A DNA stretch of 64,000 bases, taken from contig NZ_CP108364.1 of the NCBI RefSeq assembly GCF_035946055.1, positions 5,890,001 through 5,954,000 on the forward strand, written 5' to 3'. The notes beneath the pieces are model-generated. The model searched no databases. It was not told the origin of the DNA and saw nothing but the letters and a program-made list of their open reading frames with translations. The DNA is from Streptomyces sp. NBC_01341. Lineage in GTDB: Bacteria; Actinomycetota; Actinomycetes; Streptomycetales; Streptomycetaceae. The position numbers and the translations under genes were made by a program. Every line of letters starts with the position of its first letter. Position 1 is the first letter of the stretch. Below are positions 16,877 to 24,958 of this stretch, one piece after another.

Positions 16877-18148
16877 TCACAGCAGCACGAACTGCCCTTC
16901 GGGACCCTCCTCGTGGTGGTCCAGCACGGAGGCGGGCCGCCGCGAGGACCTGGGTGCGGGGAGTACGCCGGCCCCGCACAGCCCCTCCCGCGTCAGGCCC
17001 GGATCTCCGTCGAGCCGGTCCCTCAACGCCTCCTGCTGGGGCGCCAGCTCGTCGAGCAGGGCCAGGACCGTTATGAGTTCCAGCAAGTCGGAGGTCCACT
17101 CCTGCGGCCAGCCGGGCGGACGCAGTTCTGCCAGGCCCTCCGCCCCGGGCGGTGTGGTGCGGCGATCCCACCAGAGGTCCAGCACCCGCACCCCGTTCAC
17201 CCGGAACTCCCAGGCGCCGGCGGGAACGGGGGAGATGCGACCGGTGCCGAGGGCCAGTGTCCCGGTCCCCCGGTCGTAGTCCAGTCCCTCGGGCCGTGGA
17301 GGGATCGCCACCCGCACATACGGGCGACGGCCCCCCGGCAGCCGCGGGCGCCCACCGCCGTGTGCCCCGCGCAGCTGCACCCGCAGTACCTCCCGGCCCA
17401 GCGCCACCCCCTCCTCCCACAGGTCCCCGCTCGCGGGCAGGGGTACGACGGGTCCGGACGGGGAGGGACGGGCGGCCGCCAGGACCCAGGCGAGCACGGA
17501 CTCCGCGCCGGCGGCGCCCCCGTACCGGGAGCGCAGAAGATCCGGCAGACCCGGTGCGAGATTGGGTTCCTGCGCGCCCGGCCGCCGGTAGAGCGGCCTG
17601 ATCCGGCCGGGGCGGCCCGCCGGTGAGTGGCCGTCGGGCAGCAAGGCCGTCACGGACAGCGCGGGCCCGCCGCCCTGCGGCACGTACCCGTGCTCGACGG
17701 CGAACAGCTGGTGTGCGTCGGCGACCCGCCACAGCTCGGGGCGGGCCGCGTCGAGCAGCCGGTGGTCGGGGATCATCCAGTGCTCGTCGAAGGGGCCGTG
17801 CAGAATCCGTACCGGCTCCGGATAGGGCCCCGGGTCCCGGGCGAAGCCGCCCGTGCCGGTGGACCGGCCCGGCAGCGCGGCGGCCGGGGTCAGCGGGGTA
17901 CGGGAGGGGCTTGACCGGAACAGGCGCTCCTGCTCGGCGCCCTTCGCCCCCACCAGGAGATCCCATCGGGCCCGGAGCGAGGCCGCGTCCGGGGCCGTCA
18001 CCCAGGCGCGCCCCGTTCTCAGGGGCCGCACCGACCAGGGCATGAGGTCGTCCAGCAGCGGGGGCCCGTCGCCCCCGCCGGCTCCGGCCGCCACCCGTGC
18101 TGCCACCGTGTCGTCCTTCCCCGTCGCCGCGTCCGCCGCCCCCGGCAT
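16877..18148 (-). CDS. Stand-alone type ISP restriction-enzyme C-terminal-like protein
   Basis: A 423-aa cytosolic protein. The C-terminal third (RPYVRVAIP, then YDRGTGTLALGTGRISPVPAGAWEF in parts, then NGVRVLDLWWDRRT) resembles the C-terminal specificity domain of type ISP restriction-modification enzymes such as LlaBIII. No helicase motif, nuclease motif or methyltransferase NPPY/DPPY motif is present, so it cannot be a complete R-M enzyme. Streptomyces genomes often carry such a solitary protein. The N-terminal half (LMPWSVRPLRTGRAWV and following) is unassigned. The start at 18148 lacks a clear ribosome site. DNA binding is an inference. Confidence 0.6.
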   Translation of the reverse strand: MPGAADAATGKDDTVAARVAAGAGGGDGPPLLDDLMPWSVRPLRTGRAWVTAPDAASLRARWDLLVGAKGAEQERLFRSSPSRTPLTPAAALPGRSTGTGGFARDPGPYPEPVRILHGPFDEHWMIPDHRLLDAARPELWRVADAHQLFAVEHGYVPQGGGPALSVTALLPDGHSPAGRPGRIRPLYRRPGAQEPNLAPGLPDLLRSRYGGAAGAESVLAWVLAAARPSPSGPVVPLPASGDLWEEGVALGREVLRVQLRGAHGGGRPRLPGGRRPYVRVAIPPRPEGLDYDRGTGTLALGTGRISPVPAGAWEFRVNGVRVLDLWWDRRTTPPGAEGLAELRPPGWPQEWTSDLLELITVLALLDELAPQQEALRDRLDGDPGLTREGLCGAGVLPAPRSSRRPASVLDHHEEGPEGQFVLL

Positions 18149-18173
18149 CGTAACGACCGGCGGCCGTGGGCCG

Positions 18174-18950
18174 TCAGTGCGCGTCGACCGTCACGGAGAA
18201 GGAGAAGCGGTCGCCCCGGTACCGGATGCGGGCCACGTCCACCACGGTGCCCTCCACGTCGTACGTCACCCCGGTGTAGTGAAGGATCGGGCTGAGCAGC
18301 GGGACCTGCAGCAACTCCGCCGTCTCGGGGTCGGCGAGGCGGGCCTCGACGGTGTCGGTGATCCGGGAGATCCGCACGCCGACGGCGTCGCGCAGGACCT
18401 TGGTCATCGGCCACCGCTCCAGATCGGCCACGTCGAGCCCGGCCGCGATCTCGGGCCGTACCGCGTTCTCCGCCCAGTTGGTGGGCTCACCGGTGACGTC
18501 GTCGCAGCGCAGCCGCCGGTAACTGGCCACCTCGGCGCAGCCGGGGAAGTACTCGGCGAGGTCACCGGGGACGGGCGTCCGGCCGTGGCCGAGCACGGTC
18601 GTCCGCTCGCCCGACTGCTGGGCGACGATCGCGTCGATCGAACCCATCAGCTGGACCGGCGACACCCGCCGGGCGCGCGGCTCGATGAAGGTGCCGCGCC
18701 GCCGGTGCCTGCTGATGAGCCCCTCGCTCTCCAGCTCCTTGAGGGCCTGGCGCATCGTGAGCACGCTGACCCCGTAGTGCACCGCCAGCTGCTCCTCGGT
18801 GGGCAGCCGCGTCGAGGCGTCCTGCGGGCGCCCCAGTATGGAGGCCCGCAGGGACTGCGAGACCTGGTACCAGAGCGGCAGCTTCCGGTTCAGCACCAGG
18901 GAGTCGGGGGCGAAGCCGGGGGTGTGACGCAGTTCGTTCACCTGATTCAT
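18174..18950 (-). CDS. GntR family regulator with UTRA domain
   Basis: A 258-aa HutC-type regulator. The winged HTH is at residues about 20-95 (PLWYQVSQSLRASI, LPTEEQLAVHYGVSVLTMRQALKELESEGLI region), followed by a UTRA ligand domain to the C-terminus. I chose ATG 18950 (AGGTGG upstream); a GTG at 19025 would overlap the end of hmgA. It lies directly downstream of hmgA on the same strand, 41 bp from its stop, so it is probably co-transcribed. It may sense a metabolite of tyrosine/homogentisate breakdown, but that link is by position only. Confidence 0.83.
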   Translation of the reverse strand: MNQVNELRHTPGFAPDSLVLNRKLPLWYQVSQSLRASILGRPQDASTRLPTEEQLAVHYGVSVLTMRQALKELESEGLISRHRRRGTFIEPRARRVSPVQLMGSIDAIVAQQSGERTTVLGHGRTPVPGDLAEYFPGCAEVASYRRLRCDDVTGEPTNWAENAVRPEIAAGLDVADLERWPMTKVLRDAVGVRISRITDTVEARLADPETAELLQVPLLSPILHYTGVTYDVEGTVVDVARIRYRGDRFSFSVTVDAH

Positions 18951-18991
18951 CCGGTCCACCTGGGCTCTCTGCGCGGTCGCCGGTCGTCGGG

Positions 18992-20314
18992 TCACGGCCG
19001 GAAGTTGCTGTTCAGACCCTGCCACACGTCGTCGTATCCACGCTGAAGGTGTCCAGCGCCGGCCGCCTGCGCGGTCGCCGTCACCGGCCAGCGCGTCTCG
19101 AACATGAACGCCAGGCCGTCGTCGATCCGCTGCGGCTTCAGCTCCGCCGCACTCGCCCGGTCGAAGGTCTCACGGTCCGGGCCGTGCGCCGACATCATGT
19201 TGTGCAGCGATCCGCCGCCCGGCACGAACCCGCCCGCCTTGGCGTCGTACGCACCCTCGATCAGGCCCATGTACTCGCTCATCACGTTGCGGTGGAAGTA
19301 CGGCGGCCGGAAGGTGTCCTCACCGACCAGCCAGCGCGGGGCGAACAGCACGAAGTCGACACCGGCCAGACCGGGGGTGTCGGACGGCGAGGTCAGCACC
19401 GTGAAGATCGACGGGTCGGGGTGGTCGTAGCTGATGGTTCCGATGACGTTGAAGCGGTGCAGGTCGTAGACGTACGGCGTGTGGTTGCCGTGCCAGGCGA
19501 CGACGTCGAGGGGCGAGTGGCCGTACGTCGCCGACCAGAGGTTGCCGCAGAACTTGTTGACCACCTCGACCGGGCCCTCGTGGTCCTCGAACGCGGCGAC
19601 GGGCGCCAGGAAGTCGCGTGCGTTCGCCAGGCCGTTGGCGCCGATGGGTCCCAGGTCGGGGAGGACGAACGGCTGCCCGTAGTTCTCGCAGACATACCCC
19701 CGCGCGGTGGGGTCCAGCAGCTCGACGCGGAAGCGGACGCCTCGCGGGATCAGCGCCACGTGGCCCGGCTCGGCGCGCAGCAGGCCCAGCTCGGTGCGCA
19801 GCAGCAGCCCGCCCCGCTCGGGGACGATCAGGAGCTCCCCGTCGGAGTCGCTGAACACCCGGTCGGTCATGGAGGCGTTCGCGCTGTACAGGTGGACGGC
19901 CATGCCCGAGCGCTGCGCGGCGTCGCCGTTGCCGCCCAGCGTCCACAGTCCGGCCAGGAAGTCCGTGCCGGCCGCGGGGTCGGGCAGCGGGTCCCACCGC
20001 AGCCGGTTGGGGTCGGGGGCCGTCTCGGTGAAGGGGGCGGTGCGCAGCGTGCCGTTGTCGATGCGGGTGAAGGCGGGATGCGCGGCCGAGGGGCGGATCC
20101 GGTAGAGCCAGGAGCGGCGGTTGTGGGCCCGGGGTTCGGTGAAGGCCGACCCGCTGAGCTGCTCCGCGTACAGCCCTAGGGGTGCGCGCTGCGGGGAGTT
20201 ACGACCGTGCGGCAGGGCTCCCGGCACGGCCTCCGAGCTGTGCTCGTTGCCGAAGCCGGATGTGTAGGCGAGGCCGTCCGCCGTCTTTCTCGCCTGCTCG
20301 ATGCCACTCATCAT
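18992..20314 (-). CDS. hmgA: Homogentisate 1,2-dioxygenase
   Basis: A 440-aa cupin-fold Fe(II) dioxygenase that opens the ring of homogentisate to maleylacetoacetate in phenylalanine/tyrosine catabolism. Family hallmarks are the N-terminal YTSGFGNEHSSEA, YRIRPSA, PRGVRFRVE and YVCENYGQPF. The iron-site segment FHRNVMSEYMG gives His and Glu ligands, and the final His is in LHNMMSAHGPD. Length is normal. Start at ATG 20314 (followed by a second ATG) after GGGAGCGC. It diverges from a TetR gene across a 113-bp gap with a 26-bp palindrome. Maleylacetoacetate isomerase and fumarylacetoacetase are not nearby. Confidence 0.95.
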   Translation of the reverse strand: MMSGIEQARKTADGLAYTSGFGNEHSSEAVPGALPHGRNSPQRAPLGLYAEQLSGSAFTEPRAHNRRSWLYRIRPSAAHPAFTRIDNGTLRTAPFTETAPDPNRLRWDPLPDPAAGTDFLAGLWTLGGNGDAAQRSGMAVHLYSANASMTDRVFSDSDGELLIVPERGGLLLRTELGLLRAEPGHVALIPRGVRFRVELLDPTARGYVCENYGQPFVLPDLGPIGANGLANARDFLAPVAAFEDHEGPVEVVNKFCGNLWSATYGHSPLDVVAWHGNHTPYVYDLHRFNVIGTISYDHPDPSIFTVLTSPSDTPGLAGVDFVLFAPRWLVGEDTFRPPYFHRNVMSEYMGLIEGAYDAKAGGFVPGGGSLHNMMSAHGPDRETFDRASAAELKPQRIDDGLAFMFETRWPVTATAQAAGAGHLQRGYDDVWQGLNSNFRP

Positions 20315-20369
20315 GCGCTCCCGGTGGATTGGGGACCGCGTGGATCCCCCCGAAGGATCCCCTGGCGAA

Positions 20370-20395
20370 GATTCCTATGGATCACCGTAGGAATC
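20370..20395. promoter_or_regulatory. Operator palindrome between hmgA and TetR
   Basis: Arms GATTCCTATGG / CCGTAGGAATC (10 of 11 pairs) around ATCA, placed 55 bp upstream of hmgA and 32 bp upstream of the TetR start. Its size and placement are typical of a TetR operator controlling both directions. Confidence 0.75.
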
Positions 20396-20427
20396 GAAAG
20401 GCGGCCCGTCAACGGCATACCGGCATC

Positions 20428-21063
20428 ATGGGGACCGTGTCCCGTGCTCATACGAACCTCCGACGCGTCCCCGTGCAGCAGCGCAGCGCCGACCGTCTCG
20501 CCCGGATCCTCGACGCCGGCGCCGAACTCCTCGACGGAGGCGGCTACGAGCAGCTGTCCACCCGGGCGGTCGCCGGCCGCGCCGGGGTGCCCATCGGCTC
20601 CGTCTACCGCTTCTTCCCGAACAAGAGAGCGCTCGTCGACGCCCTGGCCGAACGCAATCTTCAGGTCTACGCCGAACGTGTCACCGGCAGACTCGCGGAC
20701 ATCCCGGAGCAGGAGTGGTGCGCGGCCATCGACGCCGTGCTCGACGAGTACCTGGCGATGAAGCGCTCCGTGCCCGGGTTCGCCCTGGTGGACTTCGGCC
20801 TGCCCGTCCCCGTCAACGGCCCGCTCGACGACGTGAACCGGCTCGTGGCGGCCCGCCTCGCGGAACTGCTCTCCGGGCACCTCGGACGGCGGCGCGACGG
20901 GGCCGCCGACGACCCCGAGCTGCTCCGCACGGTCCTGGTCTGCGTGCAGGCCGCCGACGCGCTGCTCCAACTCGCCTTCCGGGCCGACCCGGAGGGGGAC
21001 CCGGACCTCATAGGGGAGACCCGGGTTCTGCTCCGGGCCTATCTCGCCAGGGTCCTCGCCTGA
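20428..21063 (+). CDS. TetR family regulator, probable hmgA repressor
   Basis: A 211-aa regulator. The HTH is at residues about 15-62 (QQRSADRLARILDAGAELL, TRAVAGRAGVPIGSVYRFFPNKRALVDALA region), then a helical ligand domain. Start is ATG 20428; GTG 20437 is an alternative and neither has a strong ribosome site. Its promoter faces hmgA with the palindrome at 20370-20395 between them. The simplest reading is that it represses hmgA and itself, released by homogentisate or a related aromatic. The ligand is inferred from position only. Confidence 0.83.
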   Translation: MGTVSRAHTNLRRVPVQQRSADRLARILDAGAELLDGGGYEQLSTRAVAGRAGVPIGSVYRFFPNKRALVDALAERNLQVYAERVTGRLADIPEQEWCAAIDAVLDEYLAMKRSVPGFALVDFGLPVPVNGPLDDVNRLVAARLAELLSGHLGRRRDGAADDPELLRTVLVCVQAADALLQLAFRADPEGDPDLIGETRVLLRAYLARVLA

Positions 21064-21115
21064 CTCTGCTGCCCCGCGAGGCAACCGGCGGCGCGAACAC
21101 CTCGCCACCATCCGT

Positions 21116-21127
21116 ACCGGTCGGTAT
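21116..21127. promoter_or_regulatory. Copy of the ACCRGTCGGTAT motif upstream of the molybdoenzyme
   Basis: ACCGGTCGGTAT here differs by one base from the 12-base ACCAGTCGGTAT found (on one or other strand) before the SDR operon at 42.5 kb and the ACAD operon at 49.7 kb. It lies about 90 bp upstream of the molybdoenzyme start. The wider palindrome is poorer than at the other sites, so this may be coincidental. Confidence 0.35.
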
Positions 21128-21219
21128 GCTCGGTCCCGCCGGGAACCCGCGCCCGCCGTGCGCGCCGTGGGACGCCGGACGACGCCCGCGTGCCACCGCC
21201 GCCGCCCCGGGGAGGGCCC

Positions 21220-23400
21220 ATGTCCCACGAAACCCGCACCGCTCTGCGTGTCTGCCCGCTCTGCGAAGCCACCTGCGGACTCACCCTCACCATCGAGGGG
21301 ACGACCGTCACCGGGGCCCGAGGTGACCGCGACGACGTCTTCAGCCAGGGCTTCATCTGCCCCAAGGGTGCGTCCTTCGGGGGCCTCGACGCGGACCCCG
21401 ACCGGCTGCGCGCCCCGCTCGTCCGCACGGACGGCGTCCTGCGCGAGGCGACATGGCGCGAAGCCTTCGACGTCATCGCCGAGAAGATCCCCGCCCTGAT
21501 CGAGTCGCACGGCAAGCAGGCGGTCGGGGTCTTCCTCGGCAACCCCAACGTCCACACGATGGCGGGCGCGCTCTATCCTCCGCTGCTGCTCTCCGCGCTC
21601 GGCACCCGCAACGTCTTCACCGCGAGCACCCTGGACCAGATGCCCAAACACGTCTCCAGCGGACTGCTCTTCGGCGACGCCCAGGCGATCCCCGTACCCG
21701 ACCTGGACCGCACCGCGCACCTGCTGCTGATCGGCGCCAACCCCCTGGAGTCCAACGGCAGCCTGTGCACGGCCGCCGACTTCCCCGGCAAGCTCAAGGC
21801 GCTGCGCAGGCGCGGCGGCACCCTCACCGTCATCGATCCCCGCCGCACCCGCACCGCACGGCTGGCCGACCGGCACGCCGCCATCCGGCCCGGCACCGAC
21901 GCCCTCCTGCTCGCCGCGCTCACCCAGGTCCTCCTTGACGAGAAGCTCGCCGATCCGGGGGCGCTCGCCGGACACCTCGACGGGTACGACGAACTGGCCG
22001 AGGCCATCGCCGACTTCACCCCCGAGGCGGTGTCCGGGGCGTGCGACCTGGAACCGGACACCATCCGGGCGATCGCCCGCGAGCTGGCCGCCGCCCCCGC
22101 CGCCGCCGTATACGGCCGCATCGGCAGCTGCACCGTGGAGCACGGGACGCTGGCCAGCTGGCTCGTCGACGTGCTCAACATCCTCACCGGCAACCTCGAC
22201 CGCCCGGGCGGCGCGCTCTTCCCGCTCTCCGCGACCGGACGCGCGCCCCGCGCCGCCACCCCCGGAAAGGGTTTCGCCCTCGGCCGCTGGAGGAGCCGGG
22301 TCTCGGGACACCCCGAGGCCAAGGGCGAACTGCCCGTCGCCGCGCTGGCCGAGGAGATCGAGACCCCGGGGGAGGGGCGGATCCGGGCCCTGATCGTCAT
22401 CGCGGGCAACCCCGTGCTGTCCGCACCCGACGGCGACCGGCTGGACCGGGCGCTCGCCGACGGCGTCGACTTCATGGTCAGCGTCGATCCGTACCTCAAC
22501 GAGACCGCGCGCCACGCCGACGTCGTACTGCCTCCGCCGCCGCCCTCGCAGAGCGCCCACTTCGACTTCGCGTTCAACTCCCTCGCCGTACGCAACCAGG
22601 TCCGCTACAGCCGCCCGGCCGTGCCCCTGGAAGCGGACAGGATGGCCGAGAGCGAGATCCTCGCCCGGCTGATCCTCGCCGTCGGAGGCACGCACGGGGC
22701 GCCGCCCGAGGCCGTCGACGAGCTGGCAGTCTCCACGGCGCTCGCGAAGGCGGGGGCCCCCGAGTCCCTCGCCGCGGACCTGACCGGCGCCACGGGGGCG
22801 GAGCGGCGCCTCGACCTGATGCTGCGCCTCGGCCCCTACGCCCTGACGCTGGAGCAGGTCCTCGCGCACCCGCACGGGATCGACCTCGGCCCACTCAAGC
22901 CACGCGTCCCCGAGGTGCTCAGGACCCGCAGCGGGCGCATCGAGCTGTTCCCGGCACCGATCGCCGCCGACCTGCCCAGGCTGCGCGCGTCGCTCGGCGC
23001 GCGGCCGGAGGGGCTCGTCCTCGTCGGCCGGCGCCACCTGCGGTCCAACAACAGCTGGATGCACAACGTCGCAGCGCTCCGCGGGGGTTCGAACGTCTGC
23101 ACCCTGCAGATCCACCCCGACGACGCGGCCCGGATCGGGCTCGCCGAGGGCGACACCGCCCGGATCACCGCGGCGGGTGGGGAGGTCGAGGCCCCCGCCG
23201 AGATCACCGACTCGGTCCGGACCGGAGTCGTGAGCCTTCCGCACGGCTGGGGCCACAGCCGTCCGGGCACGCGCATGGCGGTCGCGGGGTCGGAGCCGGG
23301 TGTCAACGTGAACCAGCTCCTGGACGGCACCCTGCTGGACCCGCTGTCCGGCACCTCGGTGCTCAACGCCGTCCCGGTGTCCGTCACGCCGAGTCGCTGA
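21220..23400 (+). CDS. Molybdopterin-dependent oxidoreductase (DMSO reductase family)
   Basis: A 726-aa cytoplasmic molybdenum enzyme with no signal peptide. Residues 9-60 hold the N-terminal [4Fe-4S] ligands (CPLCEATCGL, then FICPKG). The pterin-binding core follows (IGANPLESNGSL, VIDPRRTRTARLADRHAAIRPGTDALLL region). The C-terminal moco-dinucleotide domain has RRHLRSNNSWMHN and LPHGWGHS. Where formate dehydrogenases have a Cys/Sec metal ligand, this protein reads TLDQMPKHVSSG, so the Mo ligand is uncertain. GGGGAGG precedes ATG 21220. The substrate is unknown; the family often pairs with a ferredoxin. It is monocistronic. Confidence 0.85.
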   Translation: MSHETRTALRVCPLCEATCGLTLTIEGTTVTGARGDRDDVFSQGFICPKGASFGGLDADPDRLRAPLVRTDGVLREATWREAFDVIAEKIPALIESHGKQAVGVFLGNPNVHTMAGALYPPLLLSALGTRNVFTASTLDQMPKHVSSGLLFGDAQAIPVPDLDRTAHLLLIGANPLESNGSLCTAADFPGKLKALRRRGGTLTVIDPRRTRTARLADRHAAIRPGTDALLLAALTQVLLDEKLADPGALAGHLDGYDELAEAIADFTPEAVSGACDLEPDTIRAIARELAAAPAAAVYGRIGSCTVEHGTLASWLVDVLNILTGNLDRPGGALFPLSATGRAPRAATPGKGFALGRWRSRVSGHPEAKGELPVAALAEEIETPGEGRIRALIVIAGNPVLSAPDGDRLDRALADGVDFMVSVDPYLNETARHADVVLPPPPPSQSAHFDFAFNSLAVRNQVRYSRPAVPLEADRMAESEILARLILAVGGTHGAPPEAVDELAVSTALAKAGAPESLAADLTGATGAERRLDLMLRLGPYALTLEQVLAHPHGIDLGPLKPRVPEVLRTRSGRIELFPAPIAADLPRLRASLGARPEGLVLVGRRHLRSNNSWMHNVAALRGGSNVCTLQIHPDDAARIGLAEGDTARITAAGGEVEAPAEITDSVRTGVVSLPHGWGHSRPGTRMAVAGSEPGVNVNQLLDGTLLDPLSGTSVLNAVPVSVTPSR

Positions 23401-23521
23401 CCTGGGCTTTTGCTCGTATTGCTCACGCGTCGACATCTTGTTGACGCTGCTTCGGGGCCCCTAACGTCATCCGGACCGCCGGCACCGGTGAGAGTACGAA
23501 GGCGAACGTGAGGCAGCCCCT

Positions 23522-24958
23522 ATGTTGACCATCCTCGGCTTTGGCATGATCGCGACCTTCCTGGTCCTGATCATGACGAAGAAGATGTCGCCGATCGCGG
23601 CGCTCGTCCTGATCCCCGCCCTGTTCTGCGTGGCCGTCGGGCAGGGCGCCGAGCTCGGTGACTACGTCATCGAAGGGGTCGGCACCCTCGCGCCGACCGC
23701 GGCGATGCTGATGTTCGCCATCGTCTACTTCGGCGTGATGATCGACGTCGGCCTGTTCGACCCGATCGTCCGGGCCATCCTGCGCTTCTGCAAGGCCGAC
23801 CCGATGCGGATCGTCGTCGGCACGGCCCTGCTCGCGGCGGTCGTCTCGCTGGACGGCGACGGGTCCACCACCTTCATGATCACGGTCTCGGCGATGTACC
23901 CGCTCTACAAGCGGCTGAAGATGAGCCTGGTCGTGATGACGGGCGTCGCCGCCACCGCGAACGGGGTCATGAACACCCTTCCCTGGGGCGGGCCCACCGC
24001 CCGGGCGGCCACCGCGCTCAAGGTGGACGCCGCCGACATCTTCGTCCCCATGATCCCGGCCCTCGCGGTCGGCCTCCTCGCCGTCGTCCTGCTGGCCTGG
24101 GTCCTCGGCCGCCGCGAACGCGCACGGCTCGGGACCCTCGGCCTCGACCAGCGCGCCGGCGAACCCGAGTCCCTCCTCGTCGGCTCCGGCGGCGGCGACC
24201 GGCCCGCCAGGAGCGGTGCCACCCCGAAGCGCACCGGAGGCGCCGCGGACGCGCCGGGCGCCGAAGGAGGCACACGGGGCGTGGACGGCCCCGAAGAGGG
24301 TCCCGAGGACGAGGAGTTCCAGGGGCTCGACCCCCGCAGGTCCACCCTGAGGCCCAGGCTCTACTGGTTCAACGCCGGCCTCACGGTGGCGCTGCTGACC
24401 GCGATGATCATGGAGCTCATGCCGATCCCGGTGCTCTTCCTCCTCGGCGCGGCCCTCGCCCTCACGGTCAACTTCCCGCACATGCCCGACCAGCGGGCGC
24501 GGATCGCCGCGCACGCCGACAACGTCCTCAACGTCTCGGGCATGGTCTTCGCCGCGGCCGTCTTCACCGGCGTGCTCACCGGCACCGGCATGGTCGATCA
24601 CATGGCGGACTGGCTCGTGGGCGCGATCCCCGAGGCGATGGGCCCGCACATGGCGCTCGTCACCGGCCTCCTGAGCCTCCCGCTCACCTACTTCATGTCG
24701 AACGACGGCTTCTACTTCGGTGTCCTGCCCGTGCTCGCCGAGGCCGGTGCCTCCCACGGCGTCTCCTCGCTGGAGATCGCCCGCGCGTCCATCGTGGGGC
24801 AGCCGCTGCACATGTCGTCCCCGCTCGTACCCGCCGTCTTCGTCCTGGTCGGCATGGCCAAGGTCGAGTTCGGCGACCACACCCGCTTCACCGTCAAATG
24901 GGCCGTGCTGACCTCGCTCGTGGTCCTCGGCGCGGGAATCCTCTTCGGAATCATCTGA
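23522..24958 (+). CDS. CitMHS family citrate-metal symporter
   Basis: A 478-aa inner-membrane transporter importing citrate complexed with a divalent or ferric ion together with protons. It has two blocks of hydrophobic helices (residues 1-200 and about 285-478) with the family segments DGDGSTTFM, NTLPWGGPTARAA and MSNDGFYFGVLP. They are joined by a long hydrophilic, acidic cytosolic loop (about 205-282). The S. coelicolor member SCO1710 was described as taking up iron- and calcium-citrate (from memory), and this gene lies in the same context. The start follows GAGG. The stop overlaps the next ATG as TGATG, coupling it to the MFS gene. Confidence 0.9.
   Translation: MLTILGFGMIATFLVLIMTKKMSPIAALVLIPALFCVAVGQGAELGDYVIEGVGTLAPTAAMLMFAIVYFGVMIDVGLFDPIVRAILRFCKADPMRIVVGTALLAAVVSLDGDGSTTFMITVSAMYPLYKRLKMSLVVMTGVAATANGVMNTLPWGGPTARAATALKVDAADIFVPMIPALAVGLLAVVLLAWVLGRRERARLGTLGLDQRAGEPESLLVGSGGGDRPARSGATPKRTGGAADAPGAEGGTRGVDGPEEGPEDEEFQGLDPRRSTLRPRLYWFNAGLTVALLTAMIMELMPIPVLFLLGAALALTVNFPHMPDQRARIAAHADNVLNVSGMVFAAAVFTGVLTGTGMVDHMADWLVGAIPEAMGPHMALVTGLLSLPLTYFMSNDGFYFGVLPVLAEAGASHGVSSLEIARASIVGQPLHMSSPLVPAVFVLVGMAKVEFGDHTRFTVKWAVLTSLVVLGAGILFGII

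Noticed and set aside
16877..18148. A complete restriction-modification system
   Set aside because: No nuclease, helicase or methyltransferase motif is present and no partner gene is adjacent.
20311..23436. A 1041-codon minus-strand open frame opposite the TetR and molybdoenzyme genes
   Set aside because: No domain, no ribosome site and GC-shadow composition; the plus-strand genes have intact motifs.
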